A stretch of 64,000 nucleotides of DNA from Campylobacter concisus (GTDB lineage: Bacteria; Campylobacterota; Campylobacteria; Campylobacterales; Campylobacteraceae). Numbering within the stretch: the stretch's first letter is position 1; every line of letters starts with the position of its first letter. The position numbers were made by a program, and so were the translations under genes. A model generated the notes under the pieces. It searched no databases and was not told the DNA's origin. It saw nothing but the letters and a program-made list of their open reading frames with translations. Below, piece after piece: positions 57,598 to 64,000 of the stretch. The stretch lies in assembly GCF_003048375.1 (NCBI RefSeq), contig NZ_CP021642.1, forward strand, positions 1,302,001-1,366,000. The letters run 5' to 3'.

Positions 57598-58119
57598 TTA
57601 ATCTCCTTCTTTATATAAATATGTATGCTCATCTACAGATATAAGCTCTTCAAATTCTAATTTTTTGATTTTTTTATACTCTCTTTTTCTGCTCATTATT
57701 AAGATAGATTCTGTCTCATCCGTCTCTATTTTATAAATTACATACCCAAGTAAAAACAAAGTAGGATTGAGATAGCCAACGTTATTCATATAAAATAACC
57801 AAAATAAAACACATACAATAATTATAAAATATACAAATTCATACTCTGCATAATGCTTTAGACTAAATGCCACAACACATACTGCAAAAAACGCAGGCAC
57901 ATACTCGCTATATGCCGGATATATCTTTGATATATTGTGTTTCCCGGACAGACATATTTTGCACCGCCTAAAAACAATTATAGGAAGTAAATTTATCCCT
58001 ATAAAGATCAAAACAAATATCAAAAAACTTACTGAACTAATTTCAAATACTTTTTTATCTAAAACATAAAGCAAAATAGCCCAAGAAAAAGATGATAAAT
58101 TTAAAAGTAGTTTTATCAT
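57598..58119 (-). CDS. kwaA: KwaA-like membrane protein of a Kiwa system
   Basis: 173 aa with four membrane helices at about 2-20, 28-50, 72-88 and 93-112, then YLNPTLFLLGYVIYKIET and a charged cytosolic tail. Two cysteines (RCKIC) lie between helices 2 and 3. Known KwaA proteins are small four-TM membrane sensors that hold KwaB and react to phage attachment or injection. ATG overlaps the hsdS stop by 4 bp; it ends directly before the KwaB-like gene. Without the partner I could not name it; with it the pair is a good Kiwa match. Confidence 0.68.
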   Translation of the reverse strand: MIKLLLNLSSFSWAILLYVLDKKVFEISSVSFLIFVLIFIGINLLPIIVFRRCKICLSGKHNISKIYPAYSEYVPAFFAVCVVAFSLKHYAEYEFVYFIIIVCVLFWLFYMNNVGYLNPTLFLLGYVIYKIETDETESILIMSRKREYKKIKKLEFEELISVDEHTYLYKEGD

Positions 58120-59333
58120 TTTACCCTTACCTTTCCGCTTAGTAGTTTTTGCATCAAGCCTTGTTTTTGTTTTTTCAAATTTTCAAGCTTTAATTTTAGT
58201 AAATTTATCTCATCATCGCAAGCCGTTAAAACCTCTGCGATTTTTTGTTGCTCTTTTAAATTTGGAAAATTAATAAAAACATTTTGAAAATCACTTATTG
58301 ACAATGTATATCTTGTAATGCCTTGTGACAACCTTGCAAATTGCTTTAATATCTTGTCTTGATTAAATACATATCCTAAAAAAACAATATCATTTTTTAT
58401 ATCTAACCTAAATCTAACCAAGTGATAACTAAATAGTGTATTTGGCATATCACTTAAAATAACCGCTGAATGACCTATATCGTCTGGCGTTTCAGATGAT
58501 GGAGTAAATAAAACATCACCTTTTGCCAACGATAAATTTTCTATTTCACGATTACTTGCTGATGTTTGAGATAGTTTAAGATTAGAATTTATATGTGTAT
58601 TTCTATAAACATCCATGTAATTTACTAAATTTACAATACATTCATCTTTTTGAATAATCTTATCTACACTACTTGTTTTAAATACACCTATATTTCCCAG
58701 CTTTGTTTCTTTCCACTCATCTTTGAACTGGAGAAAGCGGATTTTGGCTGTGAGTAAATTTTGCATAAGAGCTTTTTTAAACTGCTTTTTGCTTTCTATC
58801 AAATTTATAGTTAAATTTATAGCCTCATCCCAAGTAGATAAAATTTCCGCTATCTTTTCTTGCTCGTCCAATGGCGGAAGTGGAATTTTAAAATTTAATA
58901 AATTACCATTATTGATTGAATTTATCGTTGCCCCAAGATCGTTTTTTACTTGTTTAAAAAATGTATTTGTTTTAAAGATATGTATCAAGAATAAATTATA
59001 GTTGCTTCGAAAAATAGCCATAAACGCACCAAATGCTAAATCCTTATATTTTTCTGTAATTAATGCACTTTTACCAATTAAATTTTTACTACCATTTCTC
59101 ACGCAAATTAAAATATCATTTTCTAGCGTTTTATTAAATTTTGATATGCCTTTTACATATACATCATCATTATTAAGAACAATAGAATTATTATTTATGT
59201 TTGATGAGCGTAAGACCAACAATCCATTATTTGAAACATTATCAGGACTATACGTCAATCCATTTATCACTTTACCAATTTCCCCAAGCTTCACGACCTT
59301 CCATCCGCTTGGTAAATTCTTAAATTCGCTCAT
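58116..59333 (-). CDS. hsdS: Type I restriction specificity subunit HsdS, full length
   Basis: 405 aa with two target-recognition domains (about 1-150 and 205-355), each followed by a conserved helix: LPPLDEQEKIAEILSTWDEAI (about 153-173) and NLKEQQKIAEVLTACDDEI near the end, with a closing QGLMQKLLSGKVRVK. Each domain reads half of a bipartite DNA site. Overlaps hsdM by 4 bp. The recognition sequence cannot be inferred. AT-rich second domain suggests exchange. Confidence 0.92.
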   Translation of the reverse strand: MSEFKNLPSGWKVVKLGEIGKVINGLTYSPDNVSNNGLLVLRSSNINNNSIVLNNDDVYVKGISKFNKTLENDILICVRNGSKNLIGKSALITEKYKDLAFGAFMAIFRSNYNLFLIHIFKTNTFFKQVKNDLGATINSINNGNLLNFKIPLPPLDEQEKIAEILSTWDEAINLTINLIESKKQFKKALMQNLLTAKIRFLQFKDEWKETKLGNIGVFKTSSVDKIIQKDECIVNLVNYMDVYRNTHINSNLKLSQTSASNREIENLSLAKGDVLFTPSSETPDDIGHSAVILSDMPNTLFSYHLVRFRLDIKNDIVFLGYVFNQDKILKQFARLSQGITRYTLSISDFQNVFINFPNLKEQQKIAEVLTACDDEINLLKLKLENLKKQKQGLMQKLLSGKVRVK

Positions 59334-60820
59334 AGCCCAAGCTCCGCAAGATACTCGCTCATCTTGCTTTGAACGCTTTTTAGCTCGGCTTCTAGGCGTG
59401 AAATCTCAGCCTTTGTAGCCTCGATATCCACAGGCTCTTCTTCTTCAAAGGTATCGACGTAGCGAGGGATGTTTAGGTTGTAGTCATTCTCTTTTATCTC
59501 ACTAAGGCTTGCTAGGTGGGAGTATTTTTCTATCTCGCTTCTATTTTTATAGGTAGCGACTATCTTTTTGATATTTTGCTCGGTTAGTGAGTTTTGGTTT
59601 TTGCCTTTTTCAAATTCTTTGCTAGCATCGATAAATAGCACATCTTCGTTTGCGCGGTTTTTCTTAAAAATGAGTATGCAAGCAGGGATGCTCGTGCCGT
59701 AAAATAAATTTGCCGGTAGTCCGATAACGGCGTCTAGTAAATTTTCTTCGATCAGCTTTTGGCGTATCTTGCCCTCATTTGCCCCGCGAAATAGTACTCC
59801 ATGCGGAAGCACGACGCCCATTTTACCGTTGTTGTTTAGACTTTTTATCATGTGCACGACAAATGCGTAGTCGCCCTTGCTCTTTGGCGGCAAAGCGTAG
59901 CTAGCAAATCTCATAAAAGGATCGTTCACGGCAAAGTCAGCACCCCATTTATCTAGGCTAAAAGGGGGATTTGCCACGACTATATCAAATGTCTTTATGA
60001 GGTTATCTTGTAGATGAAGCGGGTTTCTGATCGTGTCGCCCCACTCGATCACGGCGTCATTTATCTCGTGTAAGAACATATTCATCTTGCAAAGTGCGTG
60101 AGTTTGTCCGTTTTTCTCCTGTCCATAAAGGCGGAAATTTTTGCTGCCGATCTCTTTTGAAGCCTTGATAAGAAGTGAACCCGAACCGCAAGTAGGATCG
60201 TAGATCATATCGCCCTCTTTTGGCTCAACCAGCTTTGCAAGAAGCGTCGAAACCTCGCTTGGCGTGTAAAACTCTCCGCCTTTTTTGCCAGAGTCACTTG
60301 CAAAGTAAGCTATAAGATACTCATATGCGTCGCCTATTATGTCGTTGCCCTCAAGCATAGAAGGGCGAAGATCTAGCCTAGCGTCACTAAAGTCTTCAAG
60401 CAAATTTTTCAAGATAGCGTTTCTCTCTTTTGTATCGCCGAGCTTGTTTTTGTTATTAAAATCGATGCTTCTAAAGATACCCTCAAGCTTATCTTTATTG
60501 TCTTCTTCGATCTTTTCTAGAGTTTTGTTCATTATCTCGCCTAAATTTACCGCTTCTTTGTGCGCCAAAAGATACTCAAAGGTGCAACTCTCATCAAGCT
60601 TAAATTTCTCTTTCTTTAGCTTTGCTTCGATCCTATCACTCTTATCGCCATATTCGGCTTTAAGCAATTCAAGCTTTTCTTTATAAAAATCAGATAGATA
60701 CTTAACAAAAAGCATCGTTAAGACATAGTCTTTATAATCGCTTCCGTCCATCGTGCCGCGAAATGTGTCGCAAGCCTTCCAAACGACGTTATTTGTGGCA
60801 TCTTGTGTGGTCTTTTGCAT
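59330..60820 (-). CDS. hsdM: Type I restriction methyltransferase subunit HsdM
   Basis: 496 aa N6-adenine methyltransferase. N-terminal helical domain (WKACDTFRGTMDGSDYKDYVLTMLFVKYL), SAM-binding DPTCGSGSLLIKA near 205-217, catalytic NPPF in VANPPFSLDKWG, and a C-terminal helical tail. With HsdS it protects host DNA. Directly downstream of the half-size HsdS gene (1-nt gap). Confidence 0.96.
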   Translation of the reverse strand: MQKTTQDATNNVVWKACDTFRGTMDGSDYKDYVLTMLFVKYLSDFYKEKLELLKAEYGDKSDRIEAKLKKEKFKLDESCTFEYLLAHKEAVNLGEIMNKTLEKIEEDNKDKLEGIFRSIDFNNKNKLGDTKERNAILKNLLEDFSDARLDLRPSMLEGNDIIGDAYEYLIAYFASDSGKKGGEFYTPSEVSTLLAKLVEPKEGDMIYDPTCGSGSLLIKASKEIGSKNFRLYGQEKNGQTHALCKMNMFLHEINDAVIEWGDTIRNPLHLQDNLIKTFDIVVANPPFSLDKWGADFAVNDPFMRFASYALPPKSKGDYAFVVHMIKSLNNNGKMGVVLPHGVLFRGANEGKIRQKLIEENLLDAVIGLPANLFYGTSIPACILIFKKNRANEDVLFIDASKEFEKGKNQNSLTEQNIKKIVATYKNRSEIEKYSHLASLSEIKENDYNLNIPRYVDTFEEEEPVDIEATKAEISRLEAELKSVQSKMSEYLAELGL

Positions 60821-60821
60821 C

Positions 60822-61406
60822 TTAGTTCTCCTCTTTTATTAAATTTTCAAATATACTTTTGTGGTATTTTTGCTTTTGGGCTGCTAAATTTTGCAAAATT
60901 TCGCTCTCCTCGCGAGCTAAATTTAGGTATTTTACTATCTTGTTTTGGGTTTGCAAATTTATGGTTGGTATTTTTATGTTATTTATGCTTGCAACACCTA
61001 TCATCGCTATTGTAGTGCCTGAAACATCTGGCGCAAGGGCTCTTTTAACGGCATTACTATTTAGATAATGCGCCACAAAACGCGGATCAAATATGTCGCT
61101 TTTAACCCTTATGCGAACCATCAAAGACGAATAGATAAGATCGTCATAATCTTTGTCTATATAAACGGCGAAATTCGGCTCTCTAAGTCGCAGTAAAACA
61201 TCACCATGACTTACTTTATACTCCTCGCTTATTTGCTCGTTTGATATAAACTCATCGGCAAATGTGTCATCAAAGAGTGCATTTTCGTTAAAGGACTTTA
61301 GCGAGACTACTTTATAGCGAAATTTCTCATCTATGTTTTTGTCCGCCTTTTTGCGGTTTAAAACTAGACCGGTTTTTATCTCAGATATGTCGCTTATTTT
61401 TATCAT
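60822..61406 (-). CDS. Half-size type I specificity protein (one recognition domain)
   Basis: 194 aa, first gene of the operon. It has one target-recognition domain (about 1-140; ISDISEIKTGLVLNR, DGDVLLRLREP-type HGDVLLRLREPNFAV, ARFVAHYLNS-type PRFVAHYLNSNAV) and one conserved helix (LQTQNKIVKYLNLAREE). A full HsdS has two of each. Half-size S proteins can dimerise to read a symmetric site or pair with HsdM, or be leftovers. AGGAG precedes the ATG. Confidence 0.8.
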   Translation of the reverse strand: MIKISDISEIKTGLVLNRKKADKNIDEKFRYKVVSLKSFNENALFDDTFADEFISNEQISEEYKVSHGDVLLRLREPNFAVYIDKDYDDLIYSSLMVRIRVKSDIFDPRFVAHYLNSNAVKRALAPDVSGTTIAMIGVASINNIKIPTINLQTQNKIVKYLNLAREESEILQNLAAQKQKYHKSIFENLIKEEN

Positions 61407-61424
61407 TTTAAGATGCTCCTTTCT

Positions 61425-61445
61425 GTATTATTCTAAAAATAATAC
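61425..61445. promoter_or_regulatory. 21-bp palindromic operator, copy 1
   Basis: GTATTATT-N5-AATAATAC, a perfect 8-bp inverted repeat about 19 bp before the half-HsdS ATG, downstream of the predicted transcription start. Matches a second copy upstream. Confidence 0.6.
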
Positions 61446-61463
61446 TAATAATTTTATGAGTGA

Positions 61464-61492
61464 AGTATAACAAAAAAGATAAAAACTGACAA
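61464..61492 (-). promoter_or_regulatory. Promoter of the defence operon
   Basis: Minus-strand TTGTCA and TATACT separated by exactly 17 bp, with TG ahead of the -10. It lies between the two 21-bp palindromes, about 58 bp upstream of the first gene. Confidence 0.65.
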
Positions 61493-61501
61493 TACATTTT
61501 T

Positions 61502-61522
61502 ATATTATTTCTAAAATAATAC
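61502..61522. promoter_or_regulatory. 21-bp palindromic operator, copy 2
   Basis: ATATTATT-N5-AATAATAC, differing from copy 1 in the first base and the centre, about 10 bp upstream of the -35 box. Confidence 0.6.
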
Positions 61523-61784
61523 ATCAAATCGACGATTAAAATCTTAATTATTTTTTAAATAATAAATTTACTTTAGCAAATTTACCCCTGCGTTTTTTAA
61601 ATTTATCTCGATTTTTAAGCTAGCATTTGGCTATAATCACTCAAATTTAGATTGCGGTCGCAATTTACATTTGCATAAATTTACCTTCAACTACCATTTT
61701 TGCAAATTTCAAAAGTCAAATTTCACAAGTTTCGCGTGCCGAAAATATCAAATTTACATTTCTTAAATCCCAAAAGGAGATTTC
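61523..61784 (+). promoter_or_regulatory. Upstream region of the ModA-NapH-NifB-like operon
   Basis: The rest of the 378-bp divergent gap between the defence and Mo-like operons. A TATAAT box at 61632-61637 (GGCTATAAT) would start a leader of about 140 nt. AAAGGAGA before the GTG at 61785 is a strong ribosome site. I see no recognised riboswitch or Fur/NifA-type site here. Confidence 0.45.
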
Positions 61785-62645
61785 GTGGAATTAAAACAAA
61801 CCGGTATATCACGCCGTGGCTTTTTAAAAGGTGCTTTAGCCACAGCTGCTACTGCCACGCCACAAACGATGCTGGCTGGCTTTACGCCATTTAAATCTGA
61901 CTCGCTTCAGGTTTGGTCATGTGGAGGCCTTTCTGAAGCATTTAATGAGCTAAATGCCATTTACGAGTCAAGAACAGGGCACAACATCCAATACACCGGC
62001 GCCTTTGCTGGCGCTCTTGGCAAGTCGCTTTTAGCACTTCAAAGCACGACCGAGCTCTTTGGAGCAAGGGTTTTAGAGCTTTCTAAAAAACTTCGCAAAG
62101 CTGGTCTTAGCCTTCATTTTAGACCGCTATGCTTTACTGACTACGTCCTAGTCGTGCCAAAAGGCAACCCAGCAGGCATTCGCGACTTAAAGGACCTTGC
62201 TGAGCCAGGAGTTAGAGTGATGCTGCCTCTTAGATCATCGCCCCCTGGCAGTGGTCCAGTCAAAGGGATATTAAAAAACTCAAACCTAACCGATGCGGTG
62301 ATGAAAAACATGGTCGCAAACGGATCATGCGTCATAAATATGATGTGCGAGCTAGTTGATGGCAAGGGCGATGCCTCGATCATCGAAAAGCGCCTAACAA
62401 CGCATGATAGGTTTAAAGATAAGATCGAGTATATGCCCATCGATGAAAAGCTCATCCCGCCTGGACCGCTCACTTTTACACTAAATATAATGAAATATGT
62501 AAAAGATGAAAGGCTAGCAAATGACTTTGCAGACTTTGTTTGCGGTACCGAAGGGCAAGAAATTTTTGAAAAACATGGCTTTACCTCCATTTATTCAGCG
62601 CGTGGGCTAGAGCTTATAGAAAGGTTTGGTGTAAAAGATGTGTAG
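61785..62645 (+). CDS. Tat-exported ModA-like substrate-binding protein
   Basis: 286 aa from GTG. Twin-arginine signal SRRGFLKGALATAA near residues 9-22, so it is exported folded, perhaps with metal bound; most binding proteins use Sec. The mature part has the ModA/molybdate-tungstate pattern: LQVWSCGGLSEAFNELNAIYE, YTGAFAGALGKSLLA, VLVVPKGNPAGIRDLKDLA and a late ADFVCGTEGQEIFEKHGF. No ABC permease or ATPase follows. Instead it overlaps a NapH-like gene and a NifB-like gene, which hints at Mo/W or iron-sulfur cofactor supply. The ligand is inferred. Confidence 0.75.
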   Translation: MELKQTGISRRGFLKGALATAATATPQTMLAGFTPFKSDSLQVWSCGGLSEAFNELNAIYESRTGHNIQYTGAFAGALGKSLLALQSTTELFGARVLELSKKLRKAGLSLHFRPLCFTDYVLVVPKGNPAGIRDLKDLAEPGVRVMLPLRSSPPGSGPVKGILKNSNLTDAVMKNMVANGSCVINMMCELVDGKGDASIIEKRLTTHDRFKDKIEYMPIDEKLIPPGPLTFTLNIMKYVKDERLANDFADFVCGTEGQEIFEKHGFTSIYSARGLELIERFGVKDV

Positions 62646-63450
62646 TAGCTGTAATAGCGCATGCTCTAATAGCAGTGCATGCGGCAACGTAAATTTAAAA
62701 AAGAAAAGCAAAAACTCCCCCACAACAAAGATAAGGCGCCTAGTGCAGCTCATCTTTATAGCAGGCATCGGACAATGGGCGTATTATGGCATTTTTAGAT
62801 GCCCTTTTGTAGTGCCATTTGTAAATTGCCAAAACTGCCCTATCATCACCTGTTGGGGGCGGATCACATCGCTGTTTTTTGGATTTTGGCTATTTATCCC
62901 AGCGCTTGTCATCCTCTTTGGTAGGGCATTTTGTGGCTGGGTCTGTCCAGCTGGCTTTGTCAATCAAATGCTTGGTAAATTTGCCTTTTTCAAGCTAAAA
63001 ATTCGCAGTAAAAAGCTAATAATCGCTCAAATAGGCATGCTAATTGCCATAGCAATCAGCCTTTGGGTCTATTTCGTCTGGGGCAATCCACGCATGATGA
63101 TACCTATAAGAACGAGCGATGAGTACCTAACTGCCGTTACTTTGTCACTTCGCTTTGGCGAGTGGGAGTGGGTCACTCGCACGGTGATCATCATCTCAGT
63201 CATGCTAGCCTCGCTAATCATAGCCAACCTTTGGTGCCGTTTCGTCTGCCCATCAGGTGGCGTACTTGAAATTTTGCGTAAATTTTCGATATTTCGCGTC
63301 TATAAAACAAGTGCCTGTGACGACTGCGACGCGTGCTTGCGTAAGTGCGAGATGGGGACAAGACCTGACGAGATAAACTGCACAAACTGCGGAGACTGCC
63401 TAAATGTCTGCCATGCAAATGCCATTAAATTTGGAAGGAAAAAGAGCTAA
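62638..63450 (+). CDS. NapH-like membrane 4Fe-4S protein
   Basis: 270 aa. Cysteine-rich start (CSSCNSACSNSSACGN), four or five membrane helices, the two CxxxCP motifs of the NapH/NosR/CcoG group (FCGWVCPAG near 102 and CRFVCPSGG near 205) and two C-terminal 4Fe-4S motifs (CDDCDACLRKC and CTNCGDCLNVCH). It can pass electrons from the membrane quinone pool to soluble partners, as NapH does. Starts inside the ModA-like gene (8-bp overlap) and its stop overlaps the NifB-like start. Electron donor to a NifB-dependent process is an inference. Confidence 0.8.
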   Translation: MCSSCNSACSNSSACGNVNLKKKSKNSPTTKIRRLVQLIFIAGIGQWAYYGIFRCPFVVPFVNCQNCPIITCWGRITSLFFGFWLFIPALVILFGRAFCGWVCPAGFVNQMLGKFAFFKLKIRSKKLIIAQIGMLIAIAISLWVYFVWGNPRMMIPIRTSDEYLTAVTLSLRFGEWEWVTRTVIIISVMLASLIIANLWCRFVCPSGGVLEILRKFSIFRVYKTSACDDCDACLRKCEMGTRPDEINCTNCGDCLNVCHANAIKFGRKKS

Positions 63451-64000
63451 TGATCTTTCGCACCAAAGCTGATCTAGATAACCACCCATGCTTTAACAAA
63501 AAGGCCTCCGCTAGCTACGGACGCGTGCATCTGCCAGTTGCCCCTCACTGCAACATCCAGTGCAACTTCTGCAACCGCATATATGACTGCGCTAATGAAA
63601 ATCGCCCTGGCGTAACTGCAAAGGTGCAAACACCAGATGAATCGGTGAAATTTTTAGAAAAGCTCTTTAAATTTAGACAAGACATCTCAGTCATCGGCAT
63701 CGCTGGACCTGGCGATCCGATGTGCGACGCTGACAAGACGCTAGCGACCTTTGAAAAGTGCAAGTCCCACTTCCCAAACGCCCTGCTCTGCCTCTCGACT
63801 AATGGCCTAGCGCTGCCTGAGCATGTGGATGAGATCGTGCACCTTGGCGTGACCCACGTGACAGTGACTGTTAATGCCGTGACACCAGATGTTGGCTCGA
63901 AGGTCTATTCGTGGGTGAGATACGAGGGTAAAAACTACTACGGCGAAGAGGCTGCTAGGATACTGCTAGCGCGCCAGGACGAGGGCATCCGCAAGCTAAA
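63450..64000 (+). CDS. NifB-family radical SAM protein, 3' end cut by window
   Basis: 183 codons of the N-terminal part. It has HPCFNKKASASYGRVHLPVAP, the radical SAM cysteines CNIQCNFC (CxxxCxxC) followed by NRIYDCANENRPGV, IGIAGPGDPM, LCLSTNGLALPEHVDEIV and YSWVRYEG, all closely matching NifB, which builds the NifB-co iron-sulfur-carbide core for nitrogenase-type enzymes. The ATG overlaps the previous stop as TAATG. The C-terminal NifX-like domain cannot be seen. A nitrogenase or nitrogenase-like partner is not in the window. Other NifB-like radical SAM proteins exist in non-diazotrophs. Confidence 0.85.
   Translation, partial: MIFRTKADLDNHPCFNKKASASYGRVHLPVAPHCNIQCNFCNRIYDCANENRPGVTAKVQTPDESVKFLEKLFKFRQDISVIGIAGPGDPMCDADKTLATFEKCKSHFPNALLCLSTNGLALPEHVDEIVHLGVTHVTVTVNAVTPDVGSKVYSWVRYEGKNYYGEEAARILLARQDEGIRKL

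Noticed and set aside
53634-61406. Possible integrated mobile element around the defence island
   Set aside because: A tRNA gene lies 0.1 kb from the end of the island, but I found no integrase, no repeated tRNA 3' end and no terminal repeats.

Overview
The window is a low-GC chromosome segment of an epsilonproteobacterium, most likely a Campylobacter of the C. concisus/curvus type. This rests on epsilon-specific or epsilon-typical genes (HobA, a short delta-prime subunit, a dihydropteroate synthase with a long N-terminal extension, FliW, a CbrR-type double-receiver GGDEF protein) and on a gene order that, from memory, follows several blocks of the C. jejuni chromosome. Almost all of the window is coding, with many 4-8 bp gene overlaps and frequent TTG/GTG starts.

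Layout. 0-3.9 kb: folP (cut by the window edge), holB, hobA, lysC and rppH on the minus strand. 3.9-8.0 kb: an iron-uptake module, with a PepSY membrane protein and a TonB-dependent receptor behind a good Fur box, facing an AraC-type regulator gene that carries a frameshift. 8.0-12.1 kb: hemW-like, tatB, tatC, queA and an unrecognised protein that looks like a dead kinase ATPase fold joined to a dead receiver. 12.1-15.7 kb: ruvX, dprA, a YibQ-type divergent deacetylase and ilvC. 15.9-20.9 kb: HDOD protein, rnr, holA and the rpsF-ssb-rpsR operon, followed by about 570 bp of AT-rich DNA built of degenerate 130-bp tandem repeats. 21.5-33.2 kb: hpf, then an operon headed by fliW with two paralogous giant secreted proteins (1454 and 1399 aa) and three prepilins that look like MshD, MshO and MshP. 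The giants carry the FAVRP motif I associate with the MshQ C-terminal domain, so this reads as an MSHA-like minor-pilin/tip-protein locus. 33.3-36.4 kb: bamD and lon, then about 1 kb of non-coding DNA with a roughly 300-bp unit present in three diverged copies. 37.4-49.0 kb (minus strand): mrdA, a membrane protein, ysxC, lptA, lptC, kdsC, hisB, rlpA, mltD, tatD, cbrR, recN and nadK, mostly envelope and cell-wall genes. 49.1-52.9 kb (plus strand): aspS, adk, a decayed BOF-family gene, ppa and a tRNA with anticodon CAT.

53.0-61.4 kb is a defence island read as one minus-strand operon: a half-size HsdS, HsdM, full HsdS, a four-TM protein plus a DUF4868-like protein (the two-gene Kiwa anti-phage system, KwaA and KwaB), HsdR and a YgjP-like metallopeptidase. 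HsdR is split by a -1 frameshift near its N terminus. The promoter has TTGTCA and TATACT boxes with a 17-bp spacer and lies between two near-identical 21-bp palindromes.

61.8-64.0 kb: a Tat-exported ModA-like binding protein, a NapH-like membrane Fe-S protein and the start of a NifB-family radical SAM protein, translationally coupled. NifB has one well-known job, the iron-sulfur core of nitrogenase-type cofactors, so this unfinished cluster is one of the most interesting parts of the window. The window ends inside it.
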